A DNA stretch of 64,000 nt from Hymenobacter terrenus (GTDB lineage: Bacteria > Bacteroidota > Bacteroidia > Cytophagales > Hymenobacteraceae), in the NCBI RefSeq assembly GCF_000972495.1, contig NZ_LATM01000002.1, positions 372,001 through 436,000 of the forward strand. Reading direction: 5' to 3'. The notes below the pieces were generated by a model. It worked only from the letters and a program-made list of their open reading frames with translations. It had not been told where the DNA came from and did not search any database. Within the stretch, counting starts at the first letter, position 1, and each line of letters begins with the position of its first letter. Positions 18,786 through 26,502 of the stretch are shown here, in pieces. Position numbers and translations under genes: made by a program.

Positions 18786-19271
18786 TTATTTATCGTCGTC
18801 CTCTTCCTCTCCATATTTCCCCAATATATGATTGAGGACTTGTGTAAATAACTCCTCGGCAGTTTCGAATGAATCGAACACGGTGCCGCCAATCCGGGCA
18901 CTAATTTCAAATTTGCCGGTCTGTAGATTGTGACGGTAAAAATCCATGCCCGACTCGGCGAAATAAAGGAAGTAGCGGTTCGGTTGATAGCCGCGTAAAA
19001 GAATATTGGCTTCTACAAAGCCTTGAAGGCTGAACCGTTCGTTTTTCGTGTACAGTCGGCTCGCGTAAAGCACTACGCCATTGCAGTCCAAGCCATCAGT
19101 CTGGCCCAGAATATCTAAATAAGATAGGGGTAATGCGTACTCAAAGAGTTGGGCCACTCGATGACCAAATGCCTCCTGTTCGGCCTTCGGAAGTGCCGCT
19201 TGTTGAGGTTCTTTAGCTTCGGTTTGATCCAGTAAAACGGCCGCCAGCAGATGTTGAATAGTTGAGTTCAT
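18786..19271 (-). CDS. SUKH/YrhA-type immunity-like protein 4
   Basis: 161 residues from the ATG at 19271 (MNSTIQHLLAAVLLDQTEA). Core: ALPLSYLDILGQTDGLDCNG, VVLYASRLYTKNERFS, YFLYFAESGMDFYRHNL, then a C-terminal helix TAEELFTQVLNHILGKYG and an acidic end EEEDDDK. It shares the Asp/Asn-Gly and FFAESG-type motifs with its three downstream-facing neighbours but is clearly diverged. Acts presumably in the cytosol by binding a toxin domain; the cognate toxin is not certain. Confidence 0.85.
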   Translation of the reverse strand: MNSTIQHLLAAVLLDQTEAKEPQQAALPKAEQEAFGHRVAQLFEYALPLSYLDILGQTDGLDCNGVVLYASRLYTKNERFSLQGFVEANILLRGYQPNRYFLYFAESGMDFYRHNLQTGKFEISARIGGTVFDSFETAEELFTQVLNHILGKYGEEEDDDK

Positions 19272-19385
19272 GGTCAGGGCCAAGCGGTTGGTAGTGGCAG
19301 TAGATACAGAGTTGCCGACAATGGCTGTATCGGGGCCACACCAGCACCGTGAGCAGAGAAGCCCCAATAGCAAAAGGAATACTGC

Positions 19386-19904
19386 TTACACTTCGCCTTC
19401 GTAGCGGTCCAGCATGTGGTTGAGCAAGGTTTCGAGTAGTTCCTCACAGGTATCGAAGGCATCCGTTTGATCGTCATCCATTTCCTTGGTGATACGGTCT
19501 ACGATTTCAAACTTACCGCTGGTCAGGTTGTAGCAGTAGAGCACATCGCCAGACTCAGCAAAGAAAATAAATTCCTCGTTGGGTGGAAAGTCGCGCCATT
19601 GTTCATTCGCCTCTACTATTCCTCTAAACAAGTACTTCATTCTCCCTTCCGGCGTCACCCGCGTTCGGGGTTGGCTGGCGTAGAGTTGAACCCCATTCCA
19701 GTCGAGACCATTCGACAGGCGCAAGAGGTCTAGGTAGGCTGGTGGTAGGGTGTACCGAAGCTTTTGAGTCGCTTCCTCTTGCACCATGCGCAATTCCTCT
19801 GTGGTGGCTGCGGGCGCTATTGGACGACCAAGTTTTTCCCTGTTAGTTTGAATTTCATTCACTAGAATGCGCATTGCGGTTTCTATATAAGCGGGTAATT
19901 GCAT
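19386..19904 (-). CDS. SUKH/YrhA-type immunity-like protein 3
   Basis: 172 residues from the ATG at 19904; ATG 19874 is an alternative (MRILVNEIQ). Core motifs TLPPAYLDLLRLSNGLDWNG, VQLYASQPRTRV, FIFFAESGDVLYCYNL, KFEIVDRITKEMDD and a C-terminal helix LLETLLNHMLDRYEGE. Very like the proteins at 20025 and 20577, so a recent tandem duplication is likely. Immunity role by family. Confidence 0.87.
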   Translation of the reverse strand: MQLPAYIETAMRILVNEIQTNREKLGRPIAPAATTEELRMVQEEATQKLRYTLPPAYLDLLRLSNGLDWNGVQLYASQPRTRVTPEGRMKYLFRGIVEANEQWRDFPPNEEFIFFAESGDVLYCYNLTSGKFEIVDRITKEMDDDQTDAFDTCEELLETLLNHMLDRYEGEV

Positions 19905-20024
19905 TGGGAAGGCATGGCTGCGCTTCGGGCGTGCCTGCTCTACATCAACTCCGGCCTGACTTTTATCCCGCTGGGTCGTAAACGAGAGGAGAGCTATTTT
20001 GAAAGGCTGTAACAACCTCTAGGT

Positions 20025-20522
20025 TCATGCCTCTTCGAAGTTGTTCAACATGTGATTGAATAGCCTAGCGAATAGTTCTTCACAGGTGTCGAAGACATCC
20101 TTCCCCGGGTCATCCAGCCCCTTCGTGATGCGGTCAACTATTGCGTATTTGCCACTTTTCAAATTATGGTAATAGAGCTGTTCACCTGATTCAGCAAAGA
20201 AGATGAACTCTCGGTTTGGCTCAAAGGCCCGCCATTGCTCATTAACTTCTACCAAGCCGCGAATCGCATATTTAAGCCGCCCAGCTTCGTTGATAAACGG
20301 CTGCGCTTTGCTGGCATACAGTTGGTGTCCATTCCATTCGATGCCATTGGTACGAGCCAGTAGATTGAGGTACTGAGTAGGTACATCGTAGGCCAGTTTT
20401 TGCCGCGCTTCAAGTTGCAAGTGTTCTAAATCAGTGGCTGTCGCTGGGGGGCACATCAGCTCGCCGTACTCTTCTTGTGTGGCTTGGATAATATCCACCA
20501 AATCGTGCAAGGGTGTTTCCAT
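20025..20522 (-). CDS. SUKH/YrhA-type immunity-like protein 2
   Basis: 165 residues from the ATG at 20522 (METPLHDLVDIIQATQEEY). Core DVPTQYLNLLARTNGIEWNG, HQLYASKAQPF, FIFFAESGEQLYYHNL, KYAIVDRITKGLDD and helix LFARLFNHMLNNFEEA. Close paralogue of the genes on both sides. Family role: immunity to a polymorphic toxin. Spacing to the preceding SUKH gene is 54 bases. Confidence 0.87.
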   Translation of the reverse strand: METPLHDLVDIIQATQEEYGELMCPPATATDLEHLQLEARQKLAYDVPTQYLNLLARTNGIEWNGHQLYASKAQPFINEAGRLKYAIRGLVEVNEQWRAFEPNREFIFFAESGEQLYYHNLKSGKYAIVDRITKGLDDPGKDVFDTCEELFARLFNHMLNNFEEA

Positions 20523-20576
20523 ATTTTTGGTGAAAGCGTCTGAGCAGATAAGCTCAAATGGCAAAATAAATATCGC

Positions 20577-21098
20577 CTACGCTTCGCCTTCTTCCTTATC
20601 TCCGTAACGGTCCAGCATGTGGTTGAGCAGCGCTCCTAGTAGTTCCTCACATGTGATAAATACGCTGGCGTCGCTGTCTACTTCCTGAGCAATACGGTCC
20701 ATGATTTGGAATTTATCTGTAATCAAATTGTGGCAATACACTACGTCCCCGGTTTCCGCGAAAAAAATGAACTGCTTGTTAGGTTCGTAAGTACGCCAAA
20801 TCAGATTGGCTTCAATAAAGCCTTCAATGGTGTATTCTGCGCGGTCAGCATAACCAACGAGCGGTTGAGTTGCACTCGCGTACAAGAGAATGCCATTAGA
20901 GTCAATTCCATCAACGATACCCAGCAAGCCCAGGTATGCTTCAGGCAAGCGGTAGTCCAGTTTAGCGGTGACTTGTTCCTGAAGCTGTTGCAGCCTATCG
21001 CGGGAAGCGGGTGGCTGCATTGGTAAAGCATGGCGACGGTTCTGACGCTCTTGCTTTATCTCTTCTATTAAGCTCACGATGCGTGCTTCCATATTCAT
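20577..21098 (-). CDS. SUKH/YrhA-type immunity-like protein 1, likely cognate to the HNH effector
   Basis: 173 residues from the ATG at 21098 (MNMEARIVSLIEEIKQERQ; ATG 21092 also possible). Core RLPEAYLGLLGIVDGIDSNG, ILLYASATQPL, FIFFAETGDVVYCHNL and helix LLGALLNHMLDRYGDKEE. It begins only five bases after the stop of the TssD-HNH effector gene, the usual arrangement for a toxin and its own antidote. It should bind and block the nuclease domain in the cytosol of the producer and sister cells. Confidence 0.9.
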   Translation of the reverse strand: MNMEARIVSLIEEIKQERQNRRHALPMQPPASRDRLQQLQEQVTAKLDYRLPEAYLGLLGIVDGIDSNGILLYASATQPLVGYADRAEYTIEGFIEANLIWRTYEPNKQFIFFAETGDVVYCHNLITDKFQIMDRIAQEVDSDASVFITCEELLGALLNHMLDRYGDKEEGEA

Positions 21099-21103
21099 TG
21101 AAA

Positions 21104-22288
21104 TTAAGGATAGATAAACCCTGGGTAGGTAGGCCATTGAATCAGACGAGTATCCCCTGCCTTCATACCCTTAGTTAAGCTGATTTGCAAGTTGGTAATT
21201 GATTTATGGTACGGGTCATTTTTAATTAAAACCAGATTGTCGAAGCTATTATCACCGCCGTCGTCCAGTGGAAGCTTGTGATGTACTTGGTATTTGGTAG
21301 GCCTGATGCCATCAGCCATATCGTCTATCTCGGCATCGCTAAGCCCAGAAGATTTCAATGTTGCCCTGGCGTTTGGGTCACTACCAAGCTTTTTCAGGAA
21401 ATCTTTCCTGGCTGACGTGTCAAACTTGTCCCGTAAAGCTTTCCGTGCCGTGTCGCTCCGTTTAGTGTACTGAAGCGGAATACTATAAAATCCTGGCAGT
21501 TTTACCGTGTTTCCATACAGGAGTCCTTCCACCTCTAAATCACTCAACTTTTGCACATGAATGCCCTTGACCTTCGCCAGCAGCGCAATCAGCTCCGCCT
21601 CTTCCTCCGGGGTGAGCGTGCCGGCTGCGTGTTGGGCTACTAGCTCCCGCAAACGCAGCTCATCGGGGTTGAGGGGCGGGTGGGGCAGGCCCGGGGCGTG
21701 GGCCGGAGTGCTGCTGGCCAGAATCAGGCCCAAGGTCAGCGCCGTTGGTAGTAGCAGCGGGCCCAGCGTGGCGGCGGCCAGGCGGGCGGCGATGGCGGCC
21801 AGGTCTTCGGCCACGGGTACAGCCACGGGCGTGACCACCAGGGGCGGGGGCAGCAGCAGGCCCTCTTGCGGGGTGCCGTGGCTGCCCGGCGCCGGGGGCA
21901 CGTAGGCGCTGGGCCCGCCGGGCTGCATGCGCAGCTGCGGGGCCGTGATGGTCAGGTGGCACAGGTAAGCACCCTCGGTGAGGCTGCCGGACTCGAACTC
22001 TTCGCGGTAGCCCACGCACTGGCCCGCCTCCCAACTCAGCGTTTCCAGGGCGGCCCCGCCCTGGCCATCGAAGAAGACAACCTGCCCCGGCAGCGGCTTA
22101 TAGGGCGTATTGGCCCAGGCCAGCAGGCGCTCGTCGTCGGGCACGTCCAGGGTCAGCTCGACCAGGCCGGGGCGGACCTTGGCCACGACCCGGCCCCGCT
22201 CGTTGGTGGCCTGGGTAAACGTGTAGGTGCCGCGCTGCAGGGGGTAGCGCTGGCCCTCCACGTGCAGTTCGGCGTAGAAAGATGCCAT
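21104..22288 (-). CDS. T6SS effector: TssD/Hcp tube protein fused to a C-terminal HNH nuclease
   Basis: 394 residues. Residues 1-122 match Bacteroidota TssD (MASFYAELHVEGQRYPLQRG, LLAWANTPYKPLPGQVVFF, CVGYREEFES, HLTITAPQLR). Then a Pro-rich stretch (123-158), a hydrophobic Ala/Leu segment (162-195), a linker with LTPEEEAELIALLAKVKG followed by IHVQKLSDL (225-251), and the toxin (from about 260) with HH at 336-337, N351 and H361 in an HH-N-H His-Me finger arrangement like colicin/pyocin DNases. Hcp proteins form the T6SS tube and carry fused effectors into target cells; the likely action here is cleavage of target DNA. The toxin portion is visibly more AT-rich than the carrier. Five SUKH genes follow. 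No other T6SS structural gene is in the window. Confidence 0.9.
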   Translation of the reverse strand: MASFYAELHVEGQRYPLQRGTYTFTQATNERGRVVAKVRPGLVELTLDVPDDERLLAWANTPYKPLPGQVVFFDGQGGAALETLSWEAGQCVGYREEFESGSLTEGAYLCHLTITAPQLRMQPGGPSAYVPPAPGSHGTPQEGLLLPPPLVVTPVAVPVAEDLAAIAARLAAATLGPLLLPTALTLGLILASSTPAHAPGLPHPPLNPDELRLRELVAQHAAGTLTPEEEAELIALLAKVKGIHVQKLSDLEVEGLLYGNTVKLPGFYSIPLQYTKRSDTARKALRDKFDTSARKDFLKKLGSDPNARATLKSSGLSDAEIDDMADGIRPTKYQVHHKLPLDDGGDNSFDNLVLIKNDPYHKSITNLQISLTKGMKAGDTRLIQWPTYPGFIYP

Positions 22289-22498
22289 CAGAAAACGGGG
22301 CCAACCGGGATAGGCAACTGGTGCCGCAAGCTAAGCACAGAGTGTCGAGGTTGGGGTACAGAGACAGTCGAGTTAAGATAGTAAAGCTTTCACTGGCTCA
22401 TACGCTAATAGAAAAAAACACCTTACTATTGTCCCAAAGTTGGTTTGGTAATAAGGCCGAACTCCTGCCCCGATCTTCTAAATTTTACCTTCTACCAC

Positions 22499-22969
22499 AT
22501 GATTACAAGGCATTCCACCGGCCTACGCCGGCGTCTAACTGTTACCCTTGGACTAAGCCTGCTAGGATTGGAAGCGCTATTAGGGTGCTCTGCCCGGAAA
22601 TCCGAAAAACCGAAAGAGCAAGGGCATCACCTTGCCATGAATGATGAGCCGCCGTTGCTGTCTGACCGGGAGGCGCTCATCAAGGATGTGAGCGACCTGA
22701 TAGTGCTCTATCACGATAATGACTCCGCCGCTGCCGCCGACTCCGCAAGCCTCGCACGAGGAAGTTCGGGTGGCAAAGGCGGCATCAAGGGCCGCCGAGC
22801 TTACATTCCCCGGGCAGTGATGCGCGCTGAGCTTAACCGCCTGCGCGACTCTTTGCTGGCGACTGGTCCCGCAGACTTTAGCGATACGCTTCGCATCAGG
22901 AGGAAGCCCGTAGGCAAAAGCACTCCATCGGGTTTTTTACCCCCCGTCAAACCTAAAAACCTATTCTAA
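22499..22969 (+). CDS. Small lipoprotein A of a tandem pair
   Basis: 156 residues from ATG 22499 (MITRHSTGLRRRLTVTLGLS). A lipoprotein signal with basic n-region, hydrophobic core and a lipobox-like EALLGC, so it is probably exported and anchored. A middle stretch of Ala/Asp/Ser and Gly/Lys is low in complexity; the end shares RAELNRLRDSLLATGPADF with the next gene. Function not known. It is divergent from the TssD-HNH effector. A periplasmic immunity role is possible but untested. Confidence 0.7.
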   Translation: MITRHSTGLRRRLTVTLGLSLLGLEALLGCSARKSEKPKEQGHHLAMNDEPPLLSDREALIKDVSDLIVLYHDNDSAAAADSASLARGSSGGKGGIKGRRAYIPRAVMRAELNRLRDSLLATGPADFSDTLRIRRKPVGKSTPSGFLPPVKPKNLF

Positions 22970-23042
22970 ATCGGCTATTATTCAGGCTTACGTTTGTCAA
23001 TGAGCCCGAACTCCGATTCTTCCACATTTTACGGCCTGCCGC

Positions 23043-23483
23043 ATGATGACAAGAAATTCCGCCGGCTTAAGCTGGCGCCTTACCATTGCCCTTGGGCTGA
23101 GCCTGCTAGGCTTGACTGGCTGCTACGACCGGGATACGCCCGCAAAGCCACATCAGGTATATCACTTCGTTACCAAAGAGGAGGAACCCGTTCTTTCCCG
23201 TCGGGAAACAACCATTAAGGACGTCGCTATGCTAATACGCGAGTATCGGTTTGATGAGGAGGAGGCGCGAGTCCATCCCGAATATTTCGATAAGGGTTCC
23301 GGCGGTTACACCAATGGCTATGGCCGTCATTACAAGATACTCCGCCCTCGAAAAGCATGGCGTGCCGAACTTAATCGGCTGCGCGACTCCCTTCTCGCCA
23401 CCGGCCCCGCTGATTTTAGGGATACGCTTCTTGTGCTAAAGGGCACGGGAGCCCCCAGTATTCCAAGCCCAGGTAATAAATAG
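23043..23483 (+). CDS. Small lipoprotein B, paralogue of the preceding gene
   Basis: 146 residues. Signal peptide SWRLTIALGLSLLGLTGCYD with lipobox LTGC. Shares with the gene at 22499 the MxTRxSxGL start, an (E/T)xxIKDVxxLI block and RAELNRLRDSLLATGPADF, so the two arose by duplication. ATG 23043 and 23046 are adjacent; either may be used. No known domain. Confidence 0.72.
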   Translation: MMTRNSAGLSWRLTIALGLSLLGLTGCYDRDTPAKPHQVYHFVTKEEEPVLSRRETTIKDVAMLIREYRFDEEEARVHPEYFDKGSGGYTNGYGRHYKILRPRKAWRAELNRLRDSLLATGPADFRDTLLVLKGTGAPSIPSPGNK

Positions 23484-23545
23484 TTTCTACCAAACTACAA
23501 TCATTCTCCATCTTCGACTCCTCTACAAAAGTTCGTGGCATCATC

Positions 23546-23930
23546 ATGAACGAAGTCCGGATTTTCATCCCAACGCCTATCTATTACCCCGATATTTGTG
23601 TCACGGCCCAATTTCCGCTCGACCCCCAAAACCGGGTTGTTCTATGACGATGAAACCAAAATCCGGTGTGATGTTTTCCCGTATGGTTTTAAGTTGTTCG
23701 ACGGGTTCGACGCTCCCGCAGATAGGGTAATAAAAAACATAAAGCCCGGCAACGAGAGCTTTACTTTCCGCGAAACAGTCACAATTCGTGCGGGCGATGC
23801 TAAAGCCACAGTGGGAGCCCACGGGGTGGAAACAGACTTCTCCCTTCCCACCTTTACTTTCTTACTGCGCGTCTGGGGAGAAATATATTATACAGGGTAC
23901 AAGTGGGGGCGGTATGAAAATATTGGGTAG
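23546..23930 (+). pseudogene. Hypothetical gene with an apparent frameshift
   Basis: From ATG 23546 the frame reads MNEVRIFIPTPIYYPDICVT, then AQFPLDPQNRVVL, and stops at 23643-23645. An overlapping frame continues FYDDETKIRCDVFPYGFK to a stop at 23928-23930. The two halves join naturally near 23635-23645, which contains GTTGTTC and follows runs of C and A, so a one-base indel is likely. If intact it would be about 125 residues. Without the first half, only a GTG (23598) could start the second frame. Family not recognised. It could also be a sequencing error. Confidence 0.5.
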
Positions 23931-23970
23931 ATGCTTCTGTCTTAGCTAACGCCCATCCAACGGTAACAAC

Positions 23971-24031
23971 GTCATTACAATGAAGAAGCGCCTGGTGTCC
24001 CGCACGCCAGGCGCTTCTTCATTGTAATGAC
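23971..24031 (+). terminator. 25-bp perfect inverted repeat, terminator-like
   Basis: Left arm 23971-23995 and right arm 24007-24031 are perfectly complementary over 25 bases with an 11-base loop. There is no T run after it, so it may act as a stabilising hairpin rather than a classical terminator. It closes the lipoprotein/hypothetical block. Confidence 0.65.
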
Positions 24032-24105
24032 CTGACAAGCCGGTACCCGGGGCACTCCCGGACCTTACCGGCTCTACCTTGCTCTTCCTGACCGATGCCT
24101 AGCCG

Positions 24106-24264
24106 GGTAACGAGCCATAAAATAATAATTAGCTCGTTACCGACTCGGTAGCGAGTTAATTATTATTTTATGGCTCGTTACCGTATAGGTAGCGAGTTAA
24201 TTATTATTTTATAACTCGTTACTCATGTGGTAACGAGTTTATTTATTTTTCATAACTTGACACC
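24106..24264. promoter_or_regulatory. Phased palindrome array (four 36-bp units, 41-bp period) upstream of the XRE gene
   Basis: Units at 24106-24141, 24147-24182, 24188-24223 and a degenerate 24229-24264. Each begins GGTA(A/G)CGAG and, in the first three, ends CTCGTTAC(C/T) around an AT-rich centre; spacers are five bases. Read another way, there are three CTCGTTACY-N5-GGTARCGAG palindromes centred at 24144, 24185 and 24226, exactly 41 bases apart, close to four helical turns. They end about 35-60 bases before the XRE-family gene at 24298, suggesting cooperative operators for it. Confidence 0.65.
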
Positions 24265-24297
24265 CCCGAGCGCACCAGCGCTTCGCGGCTCCCTGCT

Positions 24298-24903
24298 ATG
24301 GCCCGACCTAGTTCTCCGCATGCCCCGGTTACCCTGGCGGGCACCGTGCGCGCCCACTTTGGCCTCACCCAAGCCGAGCTGGCCCGCTTCATGGGCGTGA
24401 GCCGGGCGCTGGTGGCCGCTGTGGAGGCCGGTCACAAAAACTTCTCTGAGGGGCCGCGCCATCGCTTGTGGGTGCTGGCCCGGGCTCTGCCCCCGCCCGA
24501 TGGGCAGGGGCCACCCGTCCCGGTCTTTGCTGCGGAGGGGCCCGACGGCCCCCTCGACCCGGACCCGCTGCGGGTCCGGCTGCGGCGCTGTCAGTATCTG
24601 TTGGCCCGGACCCGTTTCGAGCTGAGCCAGCGCGGGGGCTGGTCGCGGGGGCACGCCCGCCGCGAGTGGGCCGTGGCGGCGTTGCGCACCGCCCTGCTGG
24701 AGCCCCCAAACCCCGACGAACGGCTGACCTACCCCGGCGCCACCCCCGACCCCGTGGCCGACCGGCACTGGCTCGATGCCCTCGCGCTGGCCACGGCGGC
24801 GGCTCCCGTGCCCCTCACGGCCACCACCCGGGCCCTGCGGCAGGCCCGCCTGCGCGGCCTCGAAGCCGAAAGTGCGGCCCTCGAAGCCCTGCTGGCGGAG
24901 TAG
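24298..24903 (+). CDS. XRE-family helix-turn-helix regulator
   Basis: 201 residues. An N-terminal HTH_3/XRE domain (about residues 12-60): VRAHFGLTQAELARFMGVSR then ALVAAVEAGHKNF. The remaining 140 residues are rich in Arg, Ala and Pro and helical, without a recognised domain. The gene is much richer in G+C than its neighbours. It directly follows a phased palindrome array, which makes autoregulation likely. It stands between the two T6SS effector cassettes and may regulate them; that is inference. Confidence 0.82.
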   Translation: MARPSSPHAPVTLAGTVRAHFGLTQAELARFMGVSRALVAAVEAGHKNFSEGPRHRLWVLARALPPPDGQGPPVPVFAAEGPDGPLDPDPLRVRLRRCQYLLARTRFELSQRGGWSRGHARREWAVAALRTALLEPPNPDERLTYPGATPDPVADRHWLDALALATAAAPVPLTATTRALRQARLRGLEAESAALEALLAE

Positions 24904-24953
24904 GTCTGCGCCGTGATTCGGGGCCGGGCGGCCCTCCTCCGAATGGCGGCCCC

Positions 24954-25163
24954 TCATCGTCGCTCTGCTAGTTCCAGCGGATGCTGGGTGCCCTGGCTCT
25001 GGCTAGGGTCTTCTAATAGTTCAATAACCTCGTCAATACTTAGCGTGCCTCTCACGTATTCGTCCAGGAGGTGCCGCTCGTAAGGGGAAGGAGCTAAAGA
25101 TGTATTTTCGGTTATTTCAAGGGCCCAGGTTACGGCTCTGCTTCGGGTTTGTTGATTTTCCAT
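24954..25163 (-). CDS. Small VbhA-motif protein
   Basis: 69 residues. YERHLLDEYVRGTLSIDEVI is nearly the same as YEQVLLDQFVRGELT in the gene at 47278, and both are preceded by a similar ITENTSLAPSP/ITKGTALEPQL stretch. The motif resembles VbhA-like antitoxin helices. No Fic toxin is adjacent. GTAAATACGGAT at 25229-25240 lies about 65 bases upstream and recurs upstream of the gene at 17811. Confidence 0.65.
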   Translation of the reverse strand: MENQQTRSRAVTWALEITENTSLAPSPYERHLLDEYVRGTLSIDEVIELLEDPSQSQGTQHPLELAERR

Positions 25164-25400
25164 ATCGCAAAGCTCTCTGTTTTTGGGTGCTTAGGTAATC
25201 AAATGAAAGTACCATTTTTTTGGGGGGGGTAAATACGGATTCGTATTTCGTAGTTAGTACGGAGGCTGCTGTCGGGGCGGGCTACTGAATTTTTGCCTCA
25301 TGGGGCATCCCGCCCAGCGGGCTATGTTGTGTTGAGTATGATATATAAAGAAATAAAATTATTTTTTATAATGCTAGTATCTTAAACTGGCAAACCCGTG

Positions 25401-25408
25401 TAGCTTTG
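25401..25408 (+). promoter_or_regulatory. Candidate Bacteroidota -7 box
   Basis: TAGCTTTG fits TANNTTTG, about 45 bases before the ATG at 25454. I do not see a clear -33 TTTG at the right distance, so the call is weak. Confidence 0.3.
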
Positions 25409-25453
25409 AGGCCGAACTTTAACCCCAACCCTAACCCAAGTAAGCCCCACATT

Positions 25454-25870
25454 ATGGTTTATTCACTCTCCCTCCTCCGCACCTTCGCCCAGTGCGATGC
25501 CGTACTCGCCTTTGCCGCCGACAAGCTTGGGGTACTCACCTTCCGCAACACCGAAAGCACCTACCGCGTGGGCAATACCAGCGACACCGCTAAGGACCTG
25601 AGCGACGAACTTCAGGGCCTCAATATCTACATCAACGCCATTACGCCCGTGGTGACTACCCTGGCCCCGGGGAAGGAGCAGGATAACCTGGCCAATGAGC
25701 TGCGCCAGAAAACCGACCGGCGCGACGAGCTGGTGGCCCGTCAGGGCAAAGTCGGCCCCGAAAAGCTGGTGAGCCGCGAGCTGGAGCAGGCCCTGCTCGA
25801 CCCGCAAATTCCCATCGTGCAAGATTTTATTGCTCAAGTAACGGCCCACCGCGGCACCCTGACGGCGTAG
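25454..25870 (+). CDS. Hypothetical helical protein, intact copy of a duplicated gene
   Basis: 138 residues from ATG 25454 (MVYSLSLLRTFAQCDAVLAF). Mostly alpha-helical, with a charged second half (ELRQKTDRRDELVARQGK). Family not recognised. Its 3' end (25682 onward) and the following bases are repeated at 28738-28966, so the Imm30-to-effector 2 cassette is bracketed by the two copies. A long hairpin (25907-25966) follows directly. Confidence 0.7.
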   Translation: MVYSLSLLRTFAQCDAVLAFAADKLGVLTFRNTESTYRVGNTSDTAKDLSDELQGLNIYINAITPVVTTLAPGKEQDNLANELRQKTDRRDELVARQGKVGPEKLVSRELEQALLDPQIPIVQDFIAQVTAHRGTLTA

Positions 25871-25910
25871 GTCGCAAGCTCAGGATTAGCGCCGCCAACT
25901 CCTAAGAAAA
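25682..25910. repeat. 229-bp direct repeat, copy 1
   Basis: Covers the last 63 codons and 40 following bases of the gene at 25454. Copy 2 at 28738-28966 differs by scattered, mostly third-position changes and one inserted base near the stop codon. The cassette of effector 2 lies between the copies. Confidence 0.85.
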
Positions 25911-25966
25911 AGAGTCCCCAAAGCGCGGCCCCGACAAATCGGGGCCGCGCTTTGGGGACTCTTTTT
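25907..25966. terminator. Bidirectional terminator, 28-bp perfect arms
   Basis: Arms 25907-25934 and 25939-25966 are perfectly complementary with a four-base loop CAAA; the ends are AAAAA and TTTTT. It separates the convergent genes at 25454 and 26009. Confidence 0.88.
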
Positions 25967-26008
25967 GCTTGCGCCTTCGAGGGCTTGCTAGCCGCCGCTG
26001 AAATGCTA

Positions 26009-26473
26009 TTAGGCTAGTACTTCGCTCACTTTAGTAGCAAATCGCTCAGAATCTTCCGCTGCGAGTTTGCGTAGCACATCAACTACTGGCTCCCGAACAG
26101 CGGGGGGACTGGCAGCTAGTTCGTTGGCCAAAGCTTGCCGCGCTTGGTCTTGGTTTAGAACTCGGGCCAGCATCGTGGTCAACCACTCGGCCGCGTGGGG
26201 TAGCATGGCCGGAGCGCCTTGTAGAAAGTAGCGAAGTTGTTCTGCACGGCTGCTAAAACGGTCGTAGCTCTCGATAAGGTGGATTAGACCCCACATAACT
26301 TCACTGTGGTCAGTGTCGTCATCAAATCCTTGGCAGAGTGCGGGGATATTAGTTATGTCCTCGTCTTCCGCAATTTGGTCTAAAACCTCTTCGAAAATAG
26401 TGAGTTGTTCGTCGGCTTCCATACGGCGATTGTCGCGCAGTTGCTGGATGGCCAGCTCGACGGAAGTGTTCAT
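26009..26473 (-). CDS. Imm30-family immunity-like protein
   Basis: 154 residues, alpha-helical. The start AIQQLRDNRRMEADEQLTIF, the GFDDDTDHSEVMWGL block and the following HLIESY match the Imm30 family of polymorphic toxin immunity proteins as I remember it. The C-terminal half (ANELAASPPAVREPVVDVLR) is Ala-rich. It lies at the end of the effector 2 cassette, with no Imm30-type toxin next to it, so it is an orphan antidote or one for an effector lost from this locus. Confidence 0.78.
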   Translation of the reverse strand: MNTSVELAIQQLRDNRRMEADEQLTIFEEVLDQIAEDEDITNIPALCQGFDDDTDHSEVMWGLIHLIESYDRFSSRAEQLRYFLQGAPAMLPHAAEWLTTMLARVLNQDQARQALANELAASPPAVREPVVDVLRKLAAEDSERFATKVSEVLA

Positions 26474-26502
26474 ACTAGTAGAAGAAATACTAATGGTATA
26501 GG

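Noticed and set aside
24106..24264. Could be read as a short CRISPR array (36-bp repeats with short spacers)
   Set aside because: The spacers are only five bases, the units are palindromic and change orientation of their centre, and no cas gene is present.
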